Source: CAZYFH01 sp965197395 | GTDB taxonomy: Bacteria > Acidobacteriota > Vicinamibacteria > Vicinamibacterales > UBA8438 | Direction: 5' to 3' | NCBI GenBank assembly: GCA_965197395.1 | Contig: CBDANB010000005.1 | Location: 496,001-560,000, forward strand | DNA: 64,000 nt | Shown here: in pieces, positions 41,491-49,647 of the stretch | Layout: every line of letters starts with the position of its first letter | Position numbering within the stretch: position 1 is the stretch's first letter | Notes under the pieces: model-generated | Databases searched by the model: none | Told to the model about the DNA's origin: nothing | What the model saw: the letters and a program-made list of their open reading frames with translations, nothing else | Position numbers and translations under genes: made by a program

Positions 41491-42885
41491 TTAAGCCCGT
41501 AGGTCGTAGCAGAGCAGTCGCGGAGGGGTGCCGCTGATCACGTCGCGGGTGTTCTGGACGACGTACAGCAGGCCGCGACTGATCACAGGCAGCGCCCACG
41601 ACTCGCGCGCCGCGAACAACCAGGCCCGCGAGACCTCGCTGTAGCCCTCGGGCGTCAGGTCCATCCAGAGCAGGTGCCCGAGCTCACCCAGGCAGAGAAA
41701 CTGGCCGTCCACGGCGAGCAGCGATCCCCGCGCGGTGCCCATGAGTTGGCGCCGTGGCCCGCCCTCGAGCTCGAGCGTCTCTGGCCACTCCGGGACCTCA
41801 CGCCACACGACGCGGCCGGTGGCCGCCTCCAGACACACGAGCGACGCGTCGCCCATGTTGCGACCGTCAAAGCCGTAGAGATAGCCGTCGCGGTGGATCG
41901 GCGTGTTGTAGTGCAGCGCGAAGTCCTGCGTCGTCCACGCCACACGGTGGGTGAAGTCCGGGCGCACCTCGACGAGCGCGCCACCCGTGCGGTAGCTCGC
42001 CGAGACGAACACGTGGTTGTCGAAGACGACCGGGCATGACGCGTTGACGGACTCGTAGGTGCGGCTGCGAAACGGAAACGTGAAATCGACCTCACCGTTT
42101 GACGGGTCAATCGAGAGGAGCCCCCCCGCCGGCGGCCGGGACTCGCCGCCCGCGAAGACGAACACCCGCCGGCTGCCGTGCACCACGCCTGGTACCGGCG
42201 ACGCGTAGCTCGGCCCCCACTCGCCGGCGCGCCACACCTCACGGCCCGTCGCGGCGTCGAATCCGACGACACACGCTCCGTCCGGCGCGCCGATGTTGAC
42301 GATGAGGAGGTCGCCGTCCAGGAGCGGCGTCGAGGAGATGCCGAAGAAGTCCTGCCGGGCACCGAACTCCGCCCGCAGGTCGAGGGTCCACTCCACACCG
42401 CCCGACCCGAGCGCCAGGCAGTGCAGCTTGCCCTCGGCCCCCATCGTGAAGACGCGCTCGTTGTCGGCGTCGATGACGGGGCTCGACCGCGGGCCGTTGT
42501 TGTAGCCGTATCGATCCTCGTAGGCTGTCGCATAGCGAAACCGCCAGTGGCGCGCGCCGGTCTCCGCGTGCAGGCACTCGACCACCTCGTCGTCCGCCAC
42601 CCGGTGCACGAACACGAGGCGATCGCCCGCGATGGCCGGGGAGGCGTATCCGCTGCCCGTGGTGAGCTCCCACAGCAGTGGCGGCGGGAGGCTTCGGCTG
42701 AGTTTCGTCTCCGTGGAGACCGCGTCGTGTGTCGGTCCGAGGAACGAGGCCCAATCGTGCGTGAGCGCGTCGTCTGCCAGCGGCTTCGGCACCCGGTGCG
42801 CGCGGGCTTGCCCCGGCGTCTGCCCACCGACCACTGCCCGCGCCATGAGCGCGTGCAGCATCGCCCGGCGCGACATCATCGCCAT
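41491..42885 (-). CDS. Exported PQQ-like beta-propeller protein
   Basis: 464 residues with a Tat-like leader MMSRRAMLHALMARAVVGG. Propeller units: WASFLGPTHDAVSTETKLS, LLWELTTGSGYASPAIAGDR, AETGARHWRFRYATAYEDR, NERVFTMGAEGKLHCLALGS, AATGREVWRAGEWGPSYASP and RLLCYDL. It belongs to the outer-membrane-assembly/PQQ-repeat superfamily but to a different group from the 38723 type. The substrate is unknown, and no heme motif is present. Thirteen bases separate it from the small membrane gene upstream. Confidence 0.8.
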   Translation of the reverse strand: MAMMSRRAMLHALMARAVVGGQTPGQARAHRVPKPLADDALTHDWASFLGPTHDAVSTETKLSRSLPPPLLWELTTGSGYASPAIAGDRLVFVHRVADDEVVECLHAETGARHWRFRYATAYEDRYGYNNGPRSSPVIDADNERVFTMGAEGKLHCLALGSGGVEWTLDLRAEFGARQDFFGISSTPLLDGDLLIVNIGAPDGACVVGFDAATGREVWRAGEWGPSYASPVPGVVHGSRRVFVFAGGESRPPAGGLLSIDPSNGEVDFTFPFRSRTYESVNASCPVVFDNHVFVSASYRTGGALVEVRPDFTHRVAWTTQDFALHYNTPIHRDGYLYGFDGRNMGDASLVCLEAATGRVVWREVPEWPETLELEGGPRRQLMGTARGSLLAVDGQFLCLGELGHLLWMDLTPEGYSEVSRAWLFAARESWALPVISRGLLYVVQNTRDVISGTPPRLLCYDLRA

Positions 42886-42898
42886 CGCATTCCTGGTG

Positions 42899-43219
42899 TC
42901 AGACGGAGGGTTCCCGAGAGGGGCGGCCGCCGCGCCTGCGGAGGAGGCGTCCCACCATTTTCAGACGTCCCCAGAAAAAGGTGTACTGACCCAGGAGCGT
43001 GCCCCAGGCCAGCAGCAACGCCTGGTAGAGCGGGAGGAGTGCGATCAGGTAGACGACCCACCCGAGCCATCCCGGGTGATCTCCAGGGAGCAGTAAGCCG
43101 ATCAGCGGCGTCCGGAGTTGGACGATTGACAGACCGGCGAGCGTGAACGCCAGGAGGATGGCGACGACGTCCCACGGTCCGACCCCCCACCGGGCCCGCA
43201 GCGTGTCGAGCACGCTCAC
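42899..43219 (-). CDS. Small two-helix membrane protein, DUF6787-like
   Basis: 106 residues from GTG 43219, which overlaps the upstream dehydrogenase stop as GTGA. Two hydrophobic segments (GPWDVVAILLAFTLAGLSI and LGWVVYLIALLPLYQALLL) precede GTLLGQYTFFWGRLKMVGRL, whose FFW-x-x-x-K motif recalls DUF6787. The tail is Arg-rich. Coupling to the PQQ dehydrogenase gene suggests an accessory role at the membrane, which is inference. Confidence 0.6.
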   Translation of the reverse strand: MSVLDTLRARWGVGPWDVVAILLAFTLAGLSIVQLRTPLIGLLLPGDHPGWLGWVVYLIALLPLYQALLLAWGTLLGQYTFFWGRLKMVGRLLRRRGGRPSREPSV

Positions 43220-44925
43220 TGACTCGGCAAGGCGAAGACGTAGAGGGCGTTGCCGCCCCGCGGGTTCCGCTTCTCGGGCAACAGATCGCCCGGCAGGATC
43301 GTCGTCCAACTGGATCCACCGAGTGGGCTGCCCGCGCCAAAGGCCACATACTGCGTGCCGTCGACCGCATACGTGATGGGGTATCCGTTCGACATCGTCG
43401 ATAGCCGGCTTTGCCAGAGCTGATCGCCGCTCCGGGCCTCGTAGGCGAACACATACCGCTCCCAGTCACCCACGAACACGAGACCGCCTGCCGTCGTCAG
43501 CGCGGCGGTGTTGTACGGCGTCCGCCGGCGATGCTTCCAGAGCGTCTCGCCGGTCCGGATGCTCAACGCCTGGAACTCGCCCATCTGGTCGGGCGCGTCC
43601 GGGTGGAAGTGGTTCTTCCGCCCACGCACGCCGCCGGTGCCGCCACCGCCCGCACGCCGTTCCACAGGCCCGAAGGCCGCCGTCTCGCAGTTGAGGTTGA
43701 GGGGGACGTAGAGGGCCTCGGTGTCGGGGTGATACGCCATCGCGCGGAGGCTCTTGAAGCCACCCGTGCTGGGACAGAAGTAGAGCTCCTCACCGACCCC
43801 CGAGACCATGCCCTCGCGATAGGTGACTGCGCCGGTCTGCGGGTTCACATCCAGGATGTTCTGGTAGCCGAGGTCGACGGCGTTCACGAACCGGCCGGTG
43901 ACGCGGTCGAGCTCCCAGAGAATCGCCAGCTTCCCCATGCTGAACACGGACTGCCGGCCGTCGTAGTCGACCAGGATCCGCTCGAACGTCTCGTCCATGT
44001 CGTGGCTGTCGCCTGGGATGTGCTGGAAATACCACTTCATCTCCCCGGTCGCCGGATCGAGCGCGAGGGTCGAGTTGCTGTAGAGCGCATCGCCATCAGT
44101 GCCGCGCGCGTCGCGGGTCCACGGCTTTGCCTGCGACGTGCCGTAGTAGATGAGGCCACTGACCGGGTCGTAGCTGCCGGGAATCCAGGCGTCGCTGCCC
44201 GCGCGATAGAGCACCGGGAGATCGCCCCACGTATCACCCCCGCGTTCCCCCGGTCGAGCCACGGTCGATGTGCGCCACAGCACCCGGCCCGTTCGGCCGT
44301 CGAGACCGACGATGTAACAGGTATCCTCGCGGAAGCGCTCACAGCCTGTCATGCCGGCCACGATGGTGCCGTCGGCGATGACTGGCCCGCTGGAGAACCT
44401 GTACCCCTCCTCGTTCGGCATGACCGCCGTGTCCCACCGTACCGCGCCGGTGCGCGCATCCAGACCGACGATGTGCGCGTCGACCGTCGCCAGGATGACG
44501 AGGTCGTGGTAGATGGCGAGGCTGCGCAACTGGGCCGAGAGACGCCGCCGCTCGTCCATCTCCGGCCGGTGCTCCCAGATGAAATCACCTGTCCGCGCAT
44601 CGAGCGCCTGGACGACATTGCCGGGGTTTGCGATGAACATGACGCCGTCACGCACGATCGGTGTCGTCTGAGAAATCCCGGGATCAAGGCCCCAGGACCA
44701 CGCGAGCTGGAGGCGGCCTACATTGCCGCGGTCGATCTGATCGAGTGGGCTGAACCCCCACCCGTCGAGCGTGCGTCGCCAGTTCAGCCAGTCGGCCGGG
44801 TCGGGGTTCTGCAGCACGGCGTCGGTCGCCGGTCGAACTTCCGCGACCTGCGCCTGCGAAGGGACGGCCGATGTCGCGACGCCGGCCGCGCACGCGAACG
44901 CCGCGAGACATGTACGGACCTTCAT
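43216..44925 (-). CDS. PQQ-dependent dehydrogenase, ethanol/glucose type
   Basis: 569 residues, ATG 44925 with GGAGG upstream. Signal peptide ending SQAQ, then WLNWRRTLDGWGFSPLDQID, TTPIVRDGVMFIANPGNVVQ, GMTGCERFREDTCYIVGLD (a Cys pair eight residues apart, a possible disulfide), WYFQHIPGDSHDMDE (candidate catalytic Asp region) and WTTILPGDLLPEKRNPRGGN. There is no C-terminal heme domain. It probably oxidises an alcohol or aldose in the periplasm. A 278-base gap to the divergent lipoprotein gene at 45204 should hold both promoters; I see no convincing -35/-10 pair there. Confidence 0.85.
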   Translation of the reverse strand: MKVRTCLAAFACAAGVATSAVPSQAQVAEVRPATDAVLQNPDPADWLNWRRTLDGWGFSPLDQIDRGNVGRLQLAWSWGLDPGISQTTPIVRDGVMFIANPGNVVQALDARTGDFIWEHRPEMDERRRLSAQLRSLAIYHDLVILATVDAHIVGLDARTGAVRWDTAVMPNEEGYRFSSGPVIADGTIVAGMTGCERFREDTCYIVGLDGRTGRVLWRTSTVARPGERGGDTWGDLPVLYRAGSDAWIPGSYDPVSGLIYYGTSQAKPWTRDARGTDGDALYSNSTLALDPATGEMKWYFQHIPGDSHDMDETFERILVDYDGRQSVFSMGKLAILWELDRVTGRFVNAVDLGYQNILDVNPQTGAVTYREGMVSGVGEELYFCPSTGGFKSLRAMAYHPDTEALYVPLNLNCETAAFGPVERRAGGGGTGGVRGRKNHFHPDAPDQMGEFQALSIRTGETLWKHRRRTPYNTAALTTAGGLVFVGDWERYVFAYEARSGDQLWQSRLSTMSNGYPITYAVDGTQYVAFGAGSPLGGSSWTTILPGDLLPEKRNPRGGNALYVFALPSQ

Positions 44926-45203
44926 GCGGACCTCCAGAAGGCGACAAACGTCCCTGGATTATAGCGGGGGGGCCGGCACGCGGACCGTCGCGGTTCGCGA
45001 CGCGCGTGCGACGACGCAGTCGCCGGCGCACGGGCTCCAAGGCGTTGGATCGGAATCCAACCGATTGCACGCCTCACCGTTGCGCGCGCACACGACGTTC
45101 GTGACGTGCCTCGCTAAGGGTTCGGGGAGCGCCGGTTACCGCCATCCGCGGGGATGAAGTGAAGGTGGCACCGAATGTGAAAGACCTTGGCGCGGAGGTG
45201 CGC

Positions 45204-45554
45204 ATGGGAGATTCCGGAACGATCGGCCGGCGGGAGTTTACCTTGCAGTCGGCGCTGGCGGCGCTCGCCGGCGCGACGATTACGATCAGCGGGTGTGACG
45301 ACGCCAACCCGGCTGCGCCGAGCGGTGCCAGCTCGGCGGGGACCATCTCGGGCAACCACGGACACTCGGCCGTCATCACGTCCGCCGAGCTCACGGCCCG
45401 CGACGCGATTTCGCTGGACATTGCCGGCAGCGCGGGTCACCCGCACACGGTCGAGCTCTCTGCGGCCGAGGTGGGGCAGATCGCCGACGGTATGCAGGTG
45501 TCCAAGGGGTCATCCACGAACGACTTCCACTCGCACACCGTGACGTTCAACTAA
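45204..45554 (+). CDS. Small His-rich Tat lipoprotein
   Basis: 116 residues from ATG 45204, chosen over GTG 45159 because GGAGG precedes it by six bases. The leader IGRREFTLQSALAALAG is Tat-like, and TISGC (Cys31) is a lipobox. The mature part is short and contains NHGHSAVITSAEL, GSAGHPHTVELSAAEVGQIA and the end TNDFHSHTVTFN. Three H-x-H or HxxH groups at regular spacing suggest metal binding on a small beta-sandwich. I know similar small exported proteins from Acidobacteriota but no function. The stop is followed within five bases by the 91-bp repeat. Confidence 0.65.
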   Translation: MGDSGTIGRREFTLQSALAALAGATITISGCDDANPAAPSGASSAGTISGNHGHSAVITSAELTARDAISLDIAGSAGHPHTVELSAAEVGQIADGMQVSKGSSTNDFHSHTVTFN

Positions 45555-45558
45555 GTTC

Positions 45559-45649
45559 AGACGGGGCTTCGCCCCGAACCCCCGCGGGAGCTCCGTGGGG
45601 ACCCCGAGAGCCCCACTCCGCGCCCGCGAGGCGCGCCGTGCGCGCCTTG
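45559..45649 (+). repeat. Stop-codon-associated intergenic repeat, copy 3
   Basis: 91 bp starting AGACGGGGCTTCGCCCC, then CCCCCGCGGGAGCTCCGTGG, CCCCGAGAGCCCC and ending GGCGCGCCGTGCGCGCCTTG. It starts five bases after the lipoprotein stop, between convergent genes. Same orientation as copy 2 relative to the gene it follows. Confidence 0.8.
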
Positions 45650-45706
45650 GCCACCGGTTCGGACAACGGCCTCCCGAGTCGGGGTCGTGCTGGCCCCACC
45701 CAGGTG

Positions 45707-46747
45707 CTACGCGACGCCGGCGCCCTGGACGCCAACGTAGACGGCGTACAACGACTGACTGGCGGTCATGAAGAGGCGGTTCCGCCGGGCGCCTCCGAAG
45801 CTGACGTTCGCGCAGACCTCCGGCAGCCGAATCACCCCGATCGTCTCGCCGTTGGGCGAGATGATCTGCACACCGGGGCGCGCGCCGGCCCAGATGTTGC
45901 CGTCCACGTCGCACCGCATCCCGTCGGCACCGGACACCGTGCCTGGATCGCCCGGCATCGTGAGCTGCACGTGGCGGCGTGGGTTGCGGAGCCGTGTCCC
46001 ATCGACGTCCCAGGCACGAATCTCACGGCCGCTGCCGGTGTCGGCCACGTAGAGCCGGTCATGGTTCGGAGAGAAGCAGAGCCCGTTGGGGGCGCCGATG
46101 TCATCGGTGACCATCGCGATCGCGCCCGTGCCGCCATCCACCCGGTAGACGGCCAGTGGGAGCTCCGCCTCGGCTCTCGCACCTTCATAATTCCCGCGGA
46201 TGCCGTATGGCGGGTCCGTGAACCAGATGCTGCCGTCCGGGTGGACGACGACATCGTTCGGTGAGTTCAGCCGCTTGCCGTCGTAGCGGTCCGCGATCAC
46301 GGTGACCTCGCCGGACGGCTCGTAGCGTGCGACACGCCGTCCACCGTGCTCGCAGGAGAGCTGGCGTCCCTCGTAGTCGAACGTGTTCCCGTTGCTGAAA
46401 CCGGACGGGCTGCGAAACTCCGTCACGCGACCATCGTCCTCGATCCAGCGGAGCTGGCGGTTGTTCGGAATATCACTCCACACGAGATAGCGGCCAACAC
46501 CGTTCCAGGCCGGCCCTTCCGCCCAGAGAGTGCCGGTGTGGAGACGCGTGATGGGCGTATTGAACAGGATGTAGGAACGGAAGCGGGGGTCGAGCGCGAT
46601 GATGTCGGGGTCCGGGTAGCGTACGGGCTGCTGGCCGGACCAGTCCCGCTGTTCATACGGCGGGATCGACGGCGCTTGCGGACGCGCCAGTGTTGGGGCG
46701 AGCGCCGTCCCGGTGAAGGCGGCCGTGAGAAAGGTGCGTCGGTTCAT
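45707..46747 (-). CDS. SMP-30/gluconolactonase family protein, exported
   Basis: 346 residues from ATG 46747, directly before the Tat-like leader MNRRTFLTAAFTG. Six-bladed propeller with EGPAWNGVGRYLVWSDIPNN (metal Glu), SNGNTFDYEGRQLSCEHGG, RLNSPNDVVVHPDGSIWFTD (Asn, Asp), PNGLCFSPNHDRLYVADTG and GADGMRCDVDGNIWAG. The family hydrolyses sugar lactones with a divalent cation. Last of five minus-strand genes from 51671; partners suggest breakdown of an exported carbohydrate or aromatic compound. Confidence 0.85.
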   Translation of the reverse strand: MNRRTFLTAAFTGTALAPTLARPQAPSIPPYEQRDWSGQQPVRYPDPDIIALDPRFRSYILFNTPITRLHTGTLWAEGPAWNGVGRYLVWSDIPNNRQLRWIEDDGRVTEFRSPSGFSNGNTFDYEGRQLSCEHGGRRVARYEPSGEVTVIADRYDGKRLNSPNDVVVHPDGSIWFTDPPYGIRGNYEGARAEAELPLAVYRVDGGTGAIAMVTDDIGAPNGLCFSPNHDRLYVADTGSGREIRAWDVDGTRLRNPRRHVQLTMPGDPGTVSGADGMRCDVDGNIWAGARPGVQIISPNGETIGVIRLPEVCANVSFGGARRNRLFMTASQSLYAVYVGVQGAGVA

Positions 46748-46791
46748 GAGTGCCTCAGTCTGATCGGGTGCGCGCGAGCGACGGTCGTGGT

Positions 46792-48000
46792 CTATGGCTG
46801 CACGGTCGGGAACAGCTCGTCCGTGTCCTGCGGCTGCACGCCGAGCGCATTGAGCGACATCGAGACGAGTCGGTAGTTCGCGACGGTCATGACGACGCTC
46901 ATCAGCTCGCGCGTATCGTACTGGTCGCCAAGGATCGCCCACGTCTCGTCGGACACGATGCCGTCGCGATAGATCTCGTCGGCGGCGTCCACATGGGCTC
47001 GTTCGAAGTCATCCCACCCCGCGTCCGGACCGCGCGCGATGCGTTCCGGTTCGAGACCGTGGTCGCGAGCGCGCCCCACGCTGCCCACGTGCTTGGCCCA
47101 CTCATAGACGGCCTGGCAGTTCCAGCCGATTCGGAGGATGAGCAGCTCCCGGAAGTACGGGGTGAGCGGCGAGACACGGTTCACATAGTTTGACTGGCCG
47201 CTTCGGGCGGCCTGCATGCGAGGATGGCGTGCGAACGTGCGGCCAACGCGGATACCTGGACCTTCGAGCGGGGCCACGCGCGGCTCGCGGAGCGGCGGCT
47301 CCGGGTCGGCGACGTCGACGCGATACGGCACGTCCGCGGGGAACCGGGCCCGGGCGCCGTCGTCGGGCCTGACTCCGAACGAGTTGAGCACCATCGACAT
47401 CAGGGTGGTCTGGTTCACCGTCATCACGGTATCGACGAGGCGCGCAAGGTCGTAGCGCCGTTCGAGCGCGGCCCAGGTCGCGTCGCGTACCGAGGAGTTG
47501 CGGAAGAGCTCATCCGCGACGCGGAGCAGCGTCGCCTCGAACGGATCCCACCCGGCCGCCGTCGGGCCGAGCGCAATCTGGCGTAACTCCGAGGTCGTCA
47601 CGCCGGTCGTTCTGGCGGTCGGCACATGGTCGGCCCAGAGATAGCTGTTCTGGCAGAGCCATGCTGTGCGGAGGATCAGCAGCTCCCGATGACGGGCGGG
47701 CAGCGTCGAATCGCCGGCAATGTAGAGGTAGAACGGCATCAACGCCTCGACCAGCTCGGGGACGTTGAGAAGCGTCCGGAAGGCGTTGCCGATGCGCAGC
47801 TCCGGCGCATAGCGGACGACGAGCGCGCGCTGCGCCGGCGACCAGTCGGTCTCCGGCACCGGCGCGATGCGTGGCTCGGTCAGCCGGACCACAGGCGTGG
47901 TGCCGGGTGCCGCGGGGCGGACCTGCGCGGTGACCGGACGTGCGCCGATCGTGACGAAGACGCACGCGGCGAGCGCGACGAGTTGCGGCAGACTGGGCAT
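46792..48000 (-). CDS. Secreted protein with two carboxymuconolactone decarboxylase-like domains
   Basis: 402 residues, signal peptide ending VTAQ. Domain 1 (about 50-215) has RHRELLILRTAWLCQNSYLW and VMTVNQTTLMSMVLNSFGV. Domain 2 (about 245-395) has YFRELLILRIGWNCQAVYEW and VMTVANYRLVSMSLNALGV. In both, the usual CxxC/CxxxH peroxidatic motif of AhpD relatives is C-x6-H (LCQNSYLWADH, NCQAVYEWAKH), so each has one Cys and one His. Internal duplication makes a covalent dimer of the fold. The reaction is unknown; the family includes lactone decarboxylases and antioxidant proteins. Six bases downstream of the sulfotransferase-like gene. Confidence 0.8.
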   Translation of the reverse strand: MPSLPQLVALAACVFVTIGARPVTAQVRPAAPGTTPVVRLTEPRIAPVPETDWSPAQRALVVRYAPELRIGNAFRTLLNVPELVEALMPFYLYIAGDSTLPARHRELLILRTAWLCQNSYLWADHVPTARTTGVTTSELRQIALGPTAAGWDPFEATLLRVADELFRNSSVRDATWAALERRYDLARLVDTVMTVNQTTLMSMVLNSFGVRPDDGARARFPADVPYRVDVADPEPPLREPRVAPLEGPGIRVGRTFARHPRMQAARSGQSNYVNRVSPLTPYFRELLILRIGWNCQAVYEWAKHVGSVGRARDHGLEPERIARGPDAGWDDFERAHVDAADEIYRDGIVSDETWAILGDQYDTRELMSVVMTVANYRLVSMSLNALGVQPQDTDELFPTVQP

Positions 48001-48005
48001 GGTTC

Positions 48006-49643
48006 CTAATTGGGATAGCGCGCCGACCAGCGGCCGGCACGGTAGACGTGCCAGCCGGTCGGCCCCTCGTCATCGTCGATGACCAGCTCGAAGACCGTCT
48101 CGACCGGGGTGGTTCGCGTCACCTCGACGATCCGCGCCCCGCGACGGGTGACCGGTTCGCCGTCCTCACCCTCGATCTCGCGGGTGCGGGCGCCGTCGGT
48201 GATCAGGATGTTACCGGTCTCCGGGAGCCAATCGGCGTCACTCAGGAAAGACGAGTGGAACCGCGCGGCGCCCGCTCCCGCGTGCGCCCACCGCTGACGC
48301 ACCGTCATCGCGGCCTCGTCGACATCGTACTCGACGGCTCGACTGAACGCCGACTCGGCGGGGAGCGGCTCGTCGAACGGCATCGCACGATGGTTGCCGT
48401 TATCGAAGAGGAGGAGCGTGCCGTCGGGAGTCACCTCCAGGCCGTGGCTGTGGAACGGCCACTCCAGATCGCCCATTGGCTCGAGAAGCTCGGTCTGCCA
48501 AGGGGCGCTCCAGCCAGTGTGGGGACCGAGGATCCACCGCACCTCGCCCGCCCGGTCCACCTTGACCAGCGCGTCCTGGTGCCGGAGGGAGACGACGAAC
48601 GCGTCATCGACCTGGTCGTAGGCGAGCGCGTTGGCGTGGGCCCAGTCGGCGATGTCGGGTTCCGCATGGCCGAGCGCGCGGTAGGTGCCCGTCCAGAAGC
48701 CGGTGCCGAGCGAGTCGTAGCCGATGCGATACGGATCGATGAGGTCCAGCAGTGGCCACCGTTGCACGATGGTTCCGTCTGGAGCGAACTCGACGATGAT
48801 GTCGCCGGCAATGTCCTGGCTCTCCCGGGGGGCGTCCGGGTCTCTGTCGCTTGTCGGGTAGTCGTCGTAGGTGCGGAGCTCGGTGCTGAGGGTCGCGAAA
48901 TGTCCGGACGGCAGCTCGATGACGTCGTGGTGGAGCGAGTCGACATCGACGAGGATGCTCTCATCGGGCACCCTGTCGACGACGGCGCGCGAGTGCCATC
49001 GGCGCACGACGTTGCCGAGGAGATCGATCTCGACGAGGATGCCCCAGATTCCCCCCGGCGCCGCTTGATAGAGCAGGTTGCCGTTCGCCAGGGGGATCGC
49101 GTGACCGGTCCGGTGGTCGCCGCGGTAGTACCAGACCACCTCGCCAGCCGAATCGACGGCGAGAAGGAGGCCGAAGTCCTGCGCCGGTCCGTTGGCTTCC
49201 CACCGGTAGACGCCGAGGAGCGTCGCGCCCGGTTCCATCCGGTCCGGCTGACTGGCCGTGACCTCGAGTGGTGGAAAGTCGTCTGGGAGGGGATCGGTCT
49301 CGATGATCAGCGGTGGCGTGCGGTCGCTGTTGCCGGCGGCGTCGGTGGCGATGAAGGACACCTCGTGTCTGCGGCCGGGCCGGAGCCCCACGACCGGCAC
49401 GGTGTGCTCCGTGCGATAGGCGTCGTCGACCGGGATGTGGTCGACGCGTGTCCCGTCGGCGATCTCGATCGCCAGACGTGCGGGCTCGTCGGTGGTCAGC
49501 TCGACCCGGACACCCAGGGGGGCTTCCGGCCGCGCCGGCTCGGGGACCCCGAGCTGAGAGATCGCCGGTGGCGTGCGATCTGCGCAGGCCGCCGAGAAGA
49601 ACGTAACCGCCGCGAGGCCCGTGAAGACTCGAGGCGCCGTCAC
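48006..49643 (-). CDS. Arylsulfotransferase (ASST)-like lipoprotein
   Basis: 545 residues. Lipobox FFSAAC gives an acylated Cys at about 20. An Ig/fibronectin-like domain (residues 30-115, ending HEVSFIATDAAGNSDRTPP) precedes a six-bladed propeller: GEVVWYYRGDHRTGHAIPLANGNLLY, LHHDVIELPSGHFATLS, DWAHANALAYDQVDDAFVVSLRHQD and WPFHSHGLEVTPDGTLLLFDNG. These His residues (His in GHAI, HHD, HAN, RHQD, HSHG) match the ASST active-site ring. ASST moves sulfate between phenols by a sulfo-histidine. It starts 5 bases after the preceding two-cysteine gene. Confidence 0.85.
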   Translation of the reverse strand: MTAPRVFTGLAAVTFFSAACADRTPPAISQLGVPEPARPEAPLGVRVELTTDEPARLAIEIADGTRVDHIPVDDAYRTEHTVPVVGLRPGRRHEVSFIATDAAGNSDRTPPLIIETDPLPDDFPPLEVTASQPDRMEPGATLLGVYRWEANGPAQDFGLLLAVDSAGEVVWYYRGDHRTGHAIPLANGNLLYQAAPGGIWGILVEIDLLGNVVRRWHSRAVVDRVPDESILVDVDSLHHDVIELPSGHFATLSTELRTYDDYPTSDRDPDAPRESQDIAGDIIVEFAPDGTIVQRWPLLDLIDPYRIGYDSLGTGFWTGTYRALGHAEPDIADWAHANALAYDQVDDAFVVSLRHQDALVKVDRAGEVRWILGPHTGWSAPWQTELLEPMGDLEWPFHSHGLEVTPDGTLLLFDNGNHRAMPFDEPLPAESAFSRAVEYDVDEAAMTVRQRWAHAGAGAARFHSSFLSDADWLPETGNILITDGARTREIEGEDGEPVTRRGARIVEVTRTTPVETVFELVIDDDEGPTGWHVYRAGRWSARYPN

Positions 49644-49647
49644 GACG

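Noticed and set aside
44965..45158. tRNA-like or riboswitch-like fold (hairpin around TTGGATCGGAATCCAA)
   Set aside because: No T-arm or acceptor pairing can be found and no riboswitch core is recognisable; it is a short palindrome in a promoter-sized gap.
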